Positions 1-13,200 of a stretch of DNA of 64,000 nucleotides are shown one piece after another. Within the stretch, counting starts at the first letter, position 1, and each line of letters begins with the position of its first letter. The translations under genes were made by a program, and so were the position numbers. Below the pieces are notes generated by a model that was given only the letters and a program-made list of their open reading frames with translations, did not search any database and was not told where the DNA came from. This DNA comes from Misgurnus anguillicaudatus (taxonomy: Eukaryota > Chordata > Actinopteri > Cypriniformes > Cobitidae): assembly GCF_027580225.2 (NCBI RefSeq), contig NC_073340.2, positions 20,034,001 to 20,098,000 on the forward strand, written 5' to 3'.

Positions 1-693
1 CAAATTCTTGGTGTTACAAACTTTTAGAACCTGAAGTGCTTGCCATAAAGGCGCTGGTGGACCACCTTAAATCTAAAATAAACCTTTTACTTTTTGTCAA
101 TGGGCTGTATTACACTTATTTTACCAACACGGAGTTTTAGGAACAATACGGGCCACTGTACACCACCGCTGTTCAGACACATTGGGGGCTACTGGGTGGG
201 GTGATAACGGGTGGTGAGAATGAGAGACCGCTGGTAAAAACCAACCGTCCAGAAACTGAACGCCTTAGACATCAAACTTTTTTCATATCAATAAATATGA
301 CGAGCACTCGCAAGACAAAAAACACGCACTGGAATACCATGTTCAAGAAACCTTTTATTTTGACAATGCGTACCGTGTTACATTTATCGTAAATACACAT
401 GTACACACTTGGATGTTAGGTGACATTAATGAATTCAAACCATAAGAGGGACTTAAATGTCTTAAAACGTTTAAAAGGTTGTTAACGGCAGATATAAGAG
501 CGCATCAGTGTAAGTTCTCCGTCACTGTCGGTGCGCGCATATGTTTTAATCAGAGACTTTGTTTAAGAAATTGCTAAATCTATAATAAACCTTTAGTTTT
601 TGTCAGAGCGGTCTATATTACATTTTACCAACACGTTTTAAAAGTGTCTAACTCACTAGTTTACAACCCTCTCCTGCTGTGAATTGCCTCGCT

Positions 694-756
<63 letters not shown>

Positions 757-2140
757 TCATAAGAGCAGCTTCTGTAAGCTGACTGATCAGAAAAATAGTT
801 AAATAGATAATAGCAGATTTAAGTTTAACCAGATACATGTAAAATATTTGATTTTTGCGTGACTTTAAAGAAACTTTTGACAAAACAAACGTTTATATTA
901 AACAGTAGGCTATAAAATACGCGCTGCCACTTCACTTAAAGTCTAAAATAATACTTTATTTTTGTCAGAGCAGACAATATAAGATTCGTTATAATATACA
1001 CATATTCACACATGGTTTTAAGAAGCCAATAATAAAAACAAACCCTGAAGATGCTATGAATATGTCTTTAATCGTTTAAAAGTTTCTTAACGAAATATAT
1101 GAACGTACATCCGACGCGTTCTCTGTCACCGCCGGTGATCGACCTTTAGAAAAGACTCACGGACTTCGTGATGCGAATAAACTTTTATTTAGGTTAAAAT
1201 AAATTTCCTTTAGTCTAAAGAAAGAAGTATTGACGGCGCCTAAGGTTATGGCATAAGGGAATGGTTAAACTATACACGTATACGGAATATGTTAAATATT
1301 TGTGATGTTACACTCAAAAGTTTTAATCAGAGACTTGGTTCAAGAATTCCCTAAATCTAAAATAAAACTTTACTTTTCTTCAGAGTGGACCGTATTACAT
1401 TTTACCATCACGGTTTTAAAAGTCTCTAACTAGTTTACAATCCGCCCCTGCTGTGAATTATCTCACACGCACACAGACCCTCACAAATCAGCTTCTGAAA
1501 CATTGTGTCTGATCAGATACTAAAGAAATAGACCAATAGAAAATATCAGATTTAAGTTTAACCAGATACATCTAAAATGTTTGATTCCTTATTGACTTTA
1601 AAGAAACTTTTGACAAAACGAACGTTTATATTCAACAGTATTTGCCATAAATATGTGTCCGCACCACCTAAAATCTAAAATAATGCTTTATTTTGTCAGA
1701 GCATACATGATAAGATTCGTTGTATAATATACACATATTCACACATGGTTTTAAGTAGACATTAATAAAAACAAACCCTGAAGATGGGATGAAAACGTAT
1801 TAAAATATTTAAAAGTTTATTAAGGTCAGATATAAGTGCGCATCAGCGTAAGTTCTCTGTCACCGTCGGTGCGCGCATTCACATGTTTTAATCAGAGACT
1901 TGGTTCAAGAAACCCCTAAATCTAAAATAAATCTTTATTTTGCAACAGCGGACAGAATTACATTTATTACGTTTATTTTAAAATGACAGATATGAACGCG
2001 CACTCGGCTCGTTCTCTATCACCACCGGTGATCGAGCTTTAATACGCCTGAACATAGTGAGCAGGGGTCGTGAAAAGACTCACGGATCTCATGAAGCGGC
2101 TAAAATTTTATTTAGTTTAAAATATACAGATTTTCGTCTA
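1..2140. repeat. Degenerate tandem array, repeat period roughly 570-780 bp
   Basis: Several landmarks recur in order. TTTTAATCAGAGACTTGGTT-like starts occur near 543, 1318 and 1884. CTAAAATAAACTTTACTTTTTGTCAGAG-like motifs occur near 70, 577, 930, 1340, 1675 and 1920. CTCTGTCACCGTCGGTG-like motifs occur near 515, 1120, 1850 and 2015. Copies are diverged and vary in length, and no reading frame is conserved. The array starts before position 1. Confidence 0.7.
695..754. repeat. (CA)n microsatellite
   Basis: An uninterrupted run of about 30 CA dinucleotides inside the tandem array. The corresponding place in a later unit (near 1465) has only CACACGCACACA, so the expansion is specific to one unit. 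Confidence 0.97.
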
Positions 2141-4073
2141 AATCAGCACACAGGTCCGCTGAACACCGGACCCCTCTGTGAGATACGCAGTGGGGGCTGA
2201 GGGCTGAGTACGGATGGGAAAAGAGAGACCGCGGTCATAAAAAGTGACAGAACCTGGACAGTCTAAAACTATAAACTTATTTTTGACAGCAATAAAACAT
2301 TCGCTTGACAAAACACACACACACACACAGGAAAAACAACGAGCTGATTGACACATCGTAAAACACGCACGGTCCGGATACTCGCTGTCTAAAGCCCTTG
2401 ATATACGATTCTCAAACCTAGACAGATTGTACAGCTTTTGATTGATAGTCCCGCCCCCTGTCAAAGGGGGTCATAAATCAATCAAATTTTGACAGATAGA
2501 GGTCCCATATAACTACTCCTGTTCAATCTCCCGCTTAGCTTTTTCCTAAGTTTAAGTTTCGATCATGCTTCCTGAGAGGTATTAATCCGAATCATAACAA
2601 CTAAATGTTTTCACAGAGCATTACTTATACAGGACACTTATTTGGCTAATGGGACATGAAGTGAATTGAACGTGGCACGGGGCACCTGCCTCAAGTTTCA
2701 GCAGACTAATCCTGATGTAAACTCAGGATGAGGTTTTGTCAGCTTTGACTTATGAGGTGGAGAGAGAGTGGCCTTAATGCTACCGGACCATTTGAGACAC
2801 AAGCCTCCCTCTGAATTCATCTTTCAATACTATTCATTTTGTGGTTGGTATCGGTCCAGATGGTAGATCTTCTACAGATCCCAGTCTAAAACAACCCTAC
2901 AATATTAGAAAATCCGCTCTTATCATAAACTAAAACCATAGAGTAGATTTATCGGTTTCTTGGCCTTGAACTTGTGAATATAAAATGCGATAATTTATAC
3001 AAAGGTAATGGAGGAATTAAATAACGCTTTTTGGGGCCCTGCAGAGTACATGGCCGCGAACGCATACTGCAAAGCAATGTGTAAATCACATTTATATGAG
3101 AGCGCTTGTGTGATAGAACCGACAAGCCAGATGATGACGCCAAGCCCTTTTTTGTATTTATAGGGGAAAATGGCCGCCTTAAGACATAACCGTCAGAAAA
3201 ACAACACTAGAAAGTCTAGGATGCATTATTTTACCTGAACTTAGAGCAGATTTACACCTGGCATTAAGATACATTTTAGTTGATCGGATCAGTAGTGGAT
3301 GAGAGAGACGCATGTTTGTTCACACCTGGTCTCCACTTTTGACCGATTCTGCCCTGATTACTTTGAGGGGATGGTCTATATACGCATACCACGTCTCCTA
3401 CCGCCCACTAATGGGAAAGCAGGTTTGACTAAACACATCAACACTTCATCTTTTGTCTGCGTAAAAAAACAATTCACATTCCAACAGCAAAAAGTCATTG
3501 ACAAAGTTTATAAAAACTTTCGCTCTTTGTTCAAATAATCACTTCTGCGGCCGGGCTCGGCGTAGACACAGGCGGACAAGCGTCTGACAGCTCAGAGCGG
3601 TGGAAAATCTGAGCACTGGAGACGTCAGACGTCTCATAAAAATGAAGGTTGAATGTGATTGCCCATCTTCTGTCCTTCTCTTCACCAGATTTCTTTATAG
3701 TGACAAGAGACATCTGACAAAACCTGGAGCCAATTATCTAATCTCGAATTCACCTGAATCCTAATGTAATGATGCATACAGAGGTACGGCACAGAGAAAT
3801 TTCTATAATAACAACTAAATCTGCAATCACAAAGGATGGAAAAGTAATCACTTAAAAGATAATAATAAATACCATCCTGTGTATTAGTCATCATATTTTG
3901 TCTGAAGCTTTGCCATTGTGTGAACGTGACAAATGTTTGATTATCACCTGAGAAAATACACTGTGCAAAATATTTCTTTAGCTTATAAACCGTATACACG
4001 TGTAATTATAATACTGTAGCTGTGAGAGGAAAACAGTTAAAATTTGTTTAAACGTTTAAAGAAATATTATTAC
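2141..4073. other. odad2 intron 13 (partial), no further exon seen
   Basis: Short CA run at 2306-2328. Otherwise AT-rich sequence without a recognisable repeat or protein. I looked on the minus strand for the next ODAD2 ARM exon and found none. Confidence 0.5.
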
Positions 4074-4228
4074 TTAGCCACGTTTTCCATGCTGATGGAG
4101 CACTTCCAGATTGCTCCGGTTGTGGCGGCGAGTAACTGCTTGTTTTCAGCTTCGTTGAGCAGCACGACCAGTGGCTTCAGTCCGCTGTACTGCCGCACCA
4201 GATCACGTGTACGTTTATCTTCTGCACA
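4074..4228 (-). CDS. odad2: odad2 coding exon 13, ARM repeats (residues 650-700), last exon in window
   Basis: The exon reads [18 protein letters not shown], then [20 protein letters not shown]. The acceptor is CGGTTAG|TGT and the donor GGCTAA|GTAATA, leaving phase 2. The following intron must exceed 4 kb because no continuation is seen in 1-4073. Confidence 0.95.
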
Positions 4229-7200
4229 CTAACCGAGAAATCAAAGCAAACATGTTTCTATTAAAAATGATTTAAGGCAATATGGATATGTGCAATGTGT
4301 AACAACCCAAGAAAGAACGAATTAGTGTGCCATTTTTAACCCTTATACTGTAAAAATACAGCAAACTGCGGTTGTCTGAGTGTGCACAGCAGTACCTTAA
4401 AGATAGCGCTGGCGCAGTGCATTTGGAGCTCCTGGTTGTCACAGCTGAGGTTCTTCACCAGATCTTTAATCATGCCCTCAGTCTGTATAGCAATTCTGTA
4501 GCTCATCTGCCAACACAAACATGCGGAATGACTCTCCACGCCGAACACCTACTGTAGAAACCACTCTGCCTTGCCAAACAACACTGCGTTCACCGACATA
4601 GCACTTATTTCATCCTGGGCTTTCTTGCTTTCTGGCTTCAAACTGCCATTCATATCTTTAAACAGGTCTTTTAATAGAAACAATCTGTCAGTCAAGAGTG
4701 ATGCCGCATGAATGGTATGCTACTGTATTTTAGTGCTACTGTACCTAATTTCTACTAAACAATGGGTTCACATTCAAATTTAATAATCGCTAACTTTTGT
4801 GCAAGTAGCTTCACAATCCTTTATAGAATTACCGTATTTTGTTATAATTACGAAAGAGTATAACAGGAATTTTCAACAGAGAAATTGTGACCTTGCATGT
4901 GAAAACCCAGCTTAAGCAATTTTTGTGATTTACTGTTTTATCTACGTAAAATCTGCCTATATAATGTAAATAATATATTGTAAAAATAACTTTGATATCT
5001 TTAGATAGATAAATAATTAAAGTCTCCTAATCTCCCACTCAGATGATGAGACTTTAGCCTGCATTTCATAGGCAGGGTCACAGTTCACAACATTTAGGGG
5101 CGGTTCACATTTCGCGTCTAAAACCACACAGAAAACGCGACCGTTGGTTGGTTCTTGTCACATGACCTGTGGTGCACTTGCGGCATTCTGAAAAGTAGAA
5201 ATGTTATTAACTCGATGCGGTGTGGACGCGCCTGGAAAAAACGAGTATGTCACCGTGTGTGTGTGCCTTGACCGCGGCACTTCCGTTATAAGCGTGCAAA
5301 GACGCGATATGTGAACATGTAAAGAGCACCTATTTCATTGCTAAAAACAATGTTATTTTGTGTATTTGGTATAATACAATGTGTTTTATGGTAAAAAAAA
5401 AAACGTATTTTCCACATACCGGACATTTTTGTAGCTCTAGATTTCCGTGTCTTCCTAAAACGCACAGATTTTTGTACAAAACTGTCCCTGATTGGCCAGC
5501 TAATCTGTACTTTGTGATTGGCCTGAATACCTCTGATGTCAGCTGGAAATGTGATGTTCATTACCATGTTTGAAAGATTCGCGCACAATGCAATGCAAAC
5601 AGGAGTTAACTTACAGGCTGTGAGTCCGAAGCAATAGGAATTATGATAATGTCGGATTTGTCTACATCACCAATCCCAGGTAGTAAACTGTTGCCTACAA
5701 TCCGTGTGTTTGTTGTAGTAAAAAAGAGATTTACATTGGAGACGATAACTTGCATCATCGTTTACTTTGGGATTTGTACCTTTTGCATATTGTTAACATG
5801 TACTAACACACACTCACACACCAAAGGAATGTCAAATTGTGAATAGGACCATTGGTGCTTTTTAAAATTTCTAATAATAATTCTAATGAATGAAGCAAAC
5901 CTCAGAAGCGCACTCCTGCAGGGTTCCCACCACAGGGATGAGCATGTTTTTCTGTGGCGATTTGAGCAGCCGGGCCAGCAGAGGGATTCCCCCAGCCAGT
6001 CGGATGGCCTCCTTGTTCTTGGTGTTCTTGCTGCAACTCCAGAGAGCCAGAGCTCCGCAGCGTGCCACCTCCACGTCCCTCTCCTGCTCCGCACTCAGAG
6101 ACACACCATCAGGCACGCAGTCCAGCAACCCCACCTGCCAGAAACATCTTTCCCTTGTGATATGCCTCATTTTAGCGTGCTTTCCCCCGTTTAATCTTTG
6201 ATACACAGCAATACATGTGTCACTCTGTCAAACATGGCATTATCACAATAACTATTGCATCTTTATTCATTATCATGCTTTATTGAGTTTCATTATACTA
6301 GATATTAAATAGCAACTTTAGGATAGTCTTATTAGAACTTCTAAAACATGTTGTTTGTTAGACTATAATGTATAAATGCACATAAATGCTTTGTTAACCT
6401 CTTGACAGTCACACTCTTTGATGCTGAATTTTTGGCACAGCTCTCATTATAAGCAGCTATCTGTATCAGTGTAACCCACTTGAGTCTGAACATTACGGTG
6501 CACTGTAAAACCTAAAAGTTAACTCAACTCAAACCATTTAAGTTAACCGGTTGCATTAGTTTTAAAACACATACATTTGAGTACTGTGAACTTTGAGTAT
6601 TATGCAGTTATGCACTTATATTTTTAAGTTCACACTACTTAAATATAAGTGCATAACTGCACATGACTCAAGTTCACAGTACTTAAATTTATGTGTTTTA
6701 AAACTTAAATGGCCTAACCTAATGCAACCGCTTGACTTAAATGGTTTTTATAGTGTGCGCAAGACCTCCCCCATAGTAAAATCACTATAACCGCCATAAG
6801 TTCCTATAGGGAAGTCACACAAGTAGGCGGCCATGTTTGCAACACCTCCGGGCAGTTATTTCAGTCATGCAAGACTACAGTCCTAACTGCTTGAATGGGG
6901 AAACCCAGATATCTCTAAAATCACATGTTAAAGCACAATTAAACAACATTTCTATCAACATTTCTGACTATTAATGAAATCTGACACAAACTGTACCATA
7001 ACTTTAGTTTCTTAATTTCAAATTGCGCTTATACCATCTTTTTTGTTGTTTTTCTAACTACTGCACACACGCACAGGTTGTGGACAGTAAGTGCCTTGAG
7101 CGACTCTGTACAGAGCCCCTTCCCATACAGAATAGTCAGTCTTCATCGATTGATGATTGGTTTAACTGGAAGCCAGGAGTTTCATCGCCATATTGAGGGT

Positions 7201-10200
7201 TGCATGTCCCTTATACAAAGTAATAGGAATGTTCAATCTTGTGTTATACTGAATATCTTTGCTATAACGCACAACCACTCATTTATTGGCATCTTCAATG
7301 CACTTCTATCACTGAGCCTGCAGGATGAAAAAATATAATTTTCCAACACTGCCAACACTTATTCAGCCAAACACTGGCTGTTACTTAAAAGCTCTTCAAA
7401 ACTCAAGACTATGTATGTCACACCAAAATCTACAAATGACAACATCCTTGAAAGAGCAAATTTCGTGTTTCACCGCTCTAACAGCATTACACATGCGTGC
7501 TCTACAGAGGTGGTCTGGCTCTTAAAATGTAACTAATCTACGATAGCAACATCAAGAACGTCCGAGTCTGGCCCCGAGTAAATATACAGAGCAGAGTAAC
7601 ACATGAACCCTAATCATACCGAGCGTCACTTGGTCAATAAACACACATGCCAGGATGAGGGGGAGCATGACATTCAATCTGTTTTACCTGCAATGTTCTC
7701 CCTTTGATGTTGCAATTGAAAATGATTGGGTGAAAGGGAGAGCTAAAGTGAGCCTGCCACTCAGCGTACTTTACTACAAGGGTGTCCAGTCCTGGTTCCT
7801 TTAGCTCAATCGCTAGAGCATTGCATCAACAGCGCAAAAGGTCATGGGTTCGATCCCCAGATAACATATATATAGCTTGTAATGGAGTGTAAGTGGCTTT
7901 TGATAAAAGCATCTGCCAACTGCCTTTTTGATTAAGTTACGGGCGATCGGTTTTAAGCGCTTCCATTATTGCCTGGCCACAAGCACAGACACACACAGGC
8001 ATGCATGTTACAATCACCCTTCCTTACCAGTCTCTTGATGCCACCATGCTGTCGGACCATCCTGCGGGCCCGTCTGAACCTGGCCACGTTGGCAATGGTC
8101 TCTGCAGCCAGGCACTTGAGATCTTTGTCAGGAGAGTCAAGGATAGACACCATGGTCTGCAAGCCGCCCAGATCGGCACTGGCCGGCCGAATCTGAGAGT
8201 TAGCGCTGATCTCCTTCAAGATTTTTAGAGAACCAATCTACCAGTAGGGAGAAGAATTGAAGAGAATTGTAATATTAGCCATGCACAATACAAGATCAAT
8301 TTAAAATGGCAAATATTATACATATGTGTAGAACTAAATGTATAAACATTCTGGATGGACTTACTTTACTTCTGATCTCATCTGTGTCAAGCAGGTTGAT
8401 GAGAACCTCTAGCCCTCCCACATCTCTGATAGCCAACTGACACGTCTCCTGGACCAGGTTAAAGTCTCTCAAAGAGCACAAAACAATCACTGTGGCTGTC
8501 TGATTTGCCCCCTGTTTAACACATACACATACACGTCAAAGCACTCAAAGCAATTATATACATATGCAGGTCGATCAAAATCCACAGATGGATGAACAGA
8601 AACATCTGTTTTTTTATATACTTTATTCATTCAAACATTTGCAAGCTCTCCGTGGAGCGAGATGAAAACTGACATTGATGTGATTAGACAGAAGATGCCC
8701 ATGTTATTTGAGTACAAATTACACAGCCTCCATATGTACAGTATGTACGTGTACTCTACTTAATTCTTTGCATCTCTCTTTATTAGCCAGACGTCTCACT
8801 AACCCCATTTCAATTCAGCCCCCCAAAATCTCCCATTCCCCAAGTCTTATTTTGTTGACCACATGTTGTGCATAACTGTTTGGTATTGTGACTATAAACA
8901 GGGGTGGGGAGAGATCCTTTGATACAGACTACTGCTGTGCTGTGGGTTGAAACCATAGACAATGACCTAAGTTAGCAATTAAAAGAAAACAAGCTCTAAA
9001 ACGTTGGATATGATAACGGCTTGGCCTTCGAGAAAGCTATGTTTTGACAGTTGCTATATACACACGCAGTGTTTTAGGATGGTCGGTCTTCTAAAATTGC
9101 CTACGTACAGAACGCAGCAAACCAGACATGTGGCATTTGTTGGGCCAGACTCTTTAACAGATACGTCTCGCAGAGACCACTGTGGTTTCGATATCTTTCA
9201 TGGCATATCCCTTAATCTCCTGAATGAGATGAGGGGGGAACGAAAGATGCAGAGGATCCAACGAAAACGTTACAGCATTAATCATCTTTTAATCAGCAAA
9301 TTACGGCTTTATTGTTTGAGGGATGACTGTTTGTTTGGGTCAAATCGCAGATCTAAGATCAGCTTCCCCCCTAGAGAAAACACCAGAAACTCTACTTCCA
9401 CGTGTGTGTTTTTAATGTGATGCCTCGTTTTTCATCCTCGTTTTTTTATGAAAAGCTCTCATGAAGGCAAACAAAGAGAAGCTTTTCTCTGCGGCTGACT
9501 GCGTGCTCAGTGCAGAAGGTCCCACAGAGGCACGTAAGCTGCTGTAGTGAAGCTCGTGGAGCCGATCTTTGAAATGTGACACTCAAGTCCAATCTCCTGG
9601 CAAGTGAACAAATACGCTTTCTTTATCATAAAACGTGCAGAAGTTAAGATTTAGTGAGTGTTAGAAAGTCTTGTTCAGTACATGCAGACTTTAAGCATGT
9701 AAACGACGACCACCCTGAACGTATGACAACTATAACTCACACCAAACGAAGCAAAATAAAACAAAATAATTTCAAATGTTCTGAAAGAAGACTAAACTGA
9801 AAATGTGAATATGAGAGTAGAGAACATCTGATGAAATGAAAAAGATGTACGGTAGGACCGACAGGTCTCATTTACTAATAATTGCAAGTATGCAGAAAAG
9901 GTTCTCATGAAAAAGTTATGCGCTCACAACAGGTGAATCCACACATCACTTAACCTATTTGTAACAATACTGTATGCAGGTATGAAGAACATGTTTCTAA
10001 AGGCCGAAGTATAGTCCATTATTTACGTGTACGCAAGGGTCTGCATACAGTGTGTGCCACACATTTTCCGTCATCATGTAGGTGCACCGGCAGATTTTTG
10101 AAACCCTGTGCACATTGAATACTGTAACATTTTTTCCAGTAATTTACTGTAGATTTCAATTTATTTAGTTAAATGAACATTAAACATTAACAAGACTTTA

Positions 10201-13200
10201 TCTTTACAGAATAAAACTAAAATAACAGCCTGATGCAAAGAATTCTGGGAAACAAAATCTGAAGGAAAAAAAACTGAAAAAGGTTGATGGAGATTTCTGG
10301 TTCCCAGAATGCGTTGCATGAGGCTGTTATTTTAGATAGACTCACTTTTTTTGAAAATATGCTCATTTTCCACCTCCCCTAGAGTTAAACATTTAATTTT
10401 TACCGTTTTGGAATCCATTCAGCCGATCTCCGGGTCTGGCGCTACCACTTTTAGCATGGCTTAGCACAATCAATTGAATCTGATTAGACCATTAGCATCA
10501 CGTTCAAAAATATCCAAAGAGTTCTGATATTTTTCCTATTTAAAACTTGACTCTTCTGTAGTTACTATGGGTGGCACGGTTCACAAACGGTTCACAGCGA
10601 TTTACATGGTTCGGTTCGTATCACAGTTTAAGGGTCACGATTTTCAATGTTCTTGTTGTTGTTTTTTCTTTTAATCGTTAACACTCCACAATTTAGGATA
10701 CAGACAGTTTTTACAAAATTGTTATATCATGTAATCATACACAAACTGAATTTGACTCGACTTTAAGCACATTATTGGGACCATCTCTTAGGAAAGCTAG
10801 GTGAGATTTTGACATCATACAACAAGAGAGAAGACATTGATGACATGCTTTTAATTTACTTGGCAAACAAAGAGAATGTGTTTTGATATCTCTACATGAA
10901 CTTATGTGCCTTTTTAGCACACAAAGATTAAACTGAAGAATTAACTTGCATTTATCAAACTGACAACGTCTGTGTAGCTTTAAGCCTTGTACTCGACGCG
11001 TCCACACGAAAGCGAAGGTGCGAGCGGCAAAAATTACGTTAACGCGGACTTTGCGCGCGGCTCCGTAACCCAAAAAGCACGAGTTCCAGGCAAATCTAGC
11101 CGAGCATGACGTCTCATCACGTCGGCAACCAGGCTGTGCGTCGAGTATAAACACCTCCCCAAACGGAGGCTCGCACTGTGGAGCCACGAGCCAGACAAAA
11201 GTATGCAAGGCTTTAGGTAACACGGACACGAGACTACATTGTGTTGAACCATGCAACACACACACGCTCCGAACCGAGATAAGGGAACGAATGGTTTGGA
11301 TGTTTTTTTTAGTGTTGTGGTTCTCAAGACCGGTCTTGGTCTCAAGACCACTTTTTAAAGGTCTTCACAACTGATGGCACATCACAAATTTATTTTTTAT
11401 CATTAATTTTATGTAGTTTATTCAGGTTTGGCATATAATGTTGGCATTGTTTAAGCATTGTTTAAGTTTCTCCCAATGACAGTTTTCTAATTTTATTCCT
11501 AAAAACACCTGCAGCGTGTTAAAGCAACACTATGTAGTTTTTCAACCTTTAAATAATGTCTCTAAAATTATTTCAGTGATAGAACAACTCATAACTGGAC
11601 AAATTCTACTGCTGCTGCAACCTGAGCAGCCTCCTAGCTGCTACAAGCACACTCTGAAAGTCGAAGTGGAGGGTAGAGCACACAGCCCCGCCCCTCCCCC
11701 TGCCTGCAGAAGAGTGTCTGATACCAGGCACTGTTGCACTTTTCAACCACATGAGGGAGCCGTAAGTCAATTTTACATTAAAACTACATAGTGTTGCTTT
11801 AAGTGAATGGCAAGCCATGGAAAGACAGTTCAGAATAAATGGTTAAGTTGATTTCAGCTCTTTAGTGTTTGTTCACTTTTATTTGCTTATAGAGACAGAG
11901 CGCAGCGCGTCATAACCTGAAAACCACGCCCACCGGGGGGGAAAGCAATCCAACCGTCTCCATTGACTTTGTATTGCGAGAAGCCGCCTCCTTGTCATTT
12001 CTGGCTTATAACAAAAAACTGAATAATGGCTAAAAGCTGCTGTGTGACAATATGTACAGCTAACAAGCCAAAGAACCCAGAAATACGTTTTTATAAGCTG
12101 TCGAGCCGTAAAACCCAGCTTTTAAGGAGAATAAAGTGGATCGCCGACTACGTTTCCCCCTATTGGACGCAGTTTTACTAATAGGAGTACTATGAAAAGT
12201 TGCCTGTTTCCATTTCGGTGTCTTTAAACGCTTGTTTTTTTGAAGTTGAAAGCTTATAAAAACGTATTTGGTTTTTTTGGGTTGTTAGATGTACACCTTG
12301 TCACACAGCAGCTTTTAGGTATTAATCTGTTTTTAAGTTTAATCTGTAAATAAGTTTTTATAAGCTGTCGACCCCAAAAAACGAGCGTTCAAAGACACAG
12401 AAATGGATACAGGCAACTTTTCATAGTAGTAGAACTGCGTCCACCAGGGGGAAACGCAGTCGGCGATCCACTTCACTCTCCCCAAAGACTGGGCTCCACG
12501 GCTCGACAGCTTATAAAAACTTATTTCTGGGTTCTTTGGCTTGTTAGCTGTACATATTGTCACACAGCAGCTTTTAGGCATTATTCAGTTTTTTGTTATA
12601 AGCCAGAAATGACAAGGAGGCGGCTTCTCGCAATACAAAGTCAATGGAGACGGTTGGATCGCTTTCCCCCCCGGTGGGCGTGGTTTTCAAATTTGCATAA
12701 CTGCGCTCTGTCTCTATTGACAAAGATAAATTCCCACATATCTGCAATGCCTTTGATTATTTTAGCAACTTCTCTGATGGCATACACACGCACGCACGCA
12801 CACACACAGAGACAAGAAGTGCCTTATCATATGCATATTCCACATTTTATCATAAGTGTTTTAATGCAGTGACTTGCAATGGTCTTGGTCTTGACTTGGT
12901 CTCGGCCTGTCTTGGTCTTGGTCTTGACTCGGTCTCGACCCTTTAAAGCCTTGGTCTTTTCTCGGTCTCGGCCTGTCTTGGTCTTGGTCATGACTTGGTC
13001 TCGATTTAGGTGGTCTTGACTAGAAAACACTAATGTTTTTTCATGTACCGTGCCACCCTTAGTAGTTAGTTACATCATTCCAACCATACTCTCATTCTGG
13101 CAAAATAATCAAGGACTTTGCTGCTGTAACATGGCTGCAGGAGGCGCAATGATATTACGCAGTGCCCGAAAATAGTCCCCTGCCATTGAAAGTTACTAAG

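Larger units (their letters stand above)
11891..12715. mobile_element. Foldback element carrying two head-to-head THAP-domain fragments
   Basis: Ends AGAGACAGAGCGCAG and CTGCGCTCTGTCTCT. The arms of about 380 bp are highly similar and inverted around a short AT-rich spacer near 12310-12330. Each arm encodes the start of a THAP zinc-finger domain reading inward from its own ATG. No further transposase sequence is present. Confidence 0.75.
11311..13031. mobile_element. Element with AGTGTT...CAAGACC ends, nested
   Basis: The left end AGTGTTGTGGTTCTCAAGACC and the right end, reverse complement AGTGTTTTCTAGTCAAGACC, match. ATGTTTTTT occurs just outside both ends, suggesting a target duplication. 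The right side carries a short-period array (CTTGGTCTTGACTTGGTCTCGG repeats) at 12880-13020. Confidence 0.6.
10566..13061. mobile_element. hAT-like element, TIR GGGTGGCACGGT
   Basis: The left end TATGGGTGGCACGGTT and right end ACCGTGCCACCCTTA are inverted. It interrupts the foldback arm at GTAGTTAC, and GTAGTTAG/TTAGTTAC is repeated after the right end, consistent with an 8-bp duplication carrying a mismatch. No intact transposase. Confidence 0.65.

Noticed and set aside
656..883. Open frame with a long Cys-Val repeat
   Set aside because: It is a translation of the CA microsatellite; no coding evidence outside the repeat. The same applies to the frames over the GT tract at 50668-50965.
1..4073. 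Remaining odad2 ARM exons
   Set aside because: I looked for the segments that should follow [10 protein letters not shown] and found none on the minus strand; the gene continues outside the window.
5886..6201. Two ~100-codon plus-strand frames
   Set aside because: They lie antisense to odad2 exon 11, whose identity is certain; they are shadows of its codon structure.
7802..7860. Possible tRNA gene
   Set aside because: A and B boxes are present, but the stems do not pair and a SINE tail follows, so it is a SINE head, not a tRNA gene.
9004..9420. 138-codon plus-strand frame
   Set aside because: No recognisable domain, no repeat origin and no splice or promoter support; an intronic chance frame.
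10735..11265. 176-codon minus-strand frame, the longest in the window
   Set aside because: It lies within a non-autonomous hAT-like element; composition is Cys-rich and irregular, with no transposase motif.
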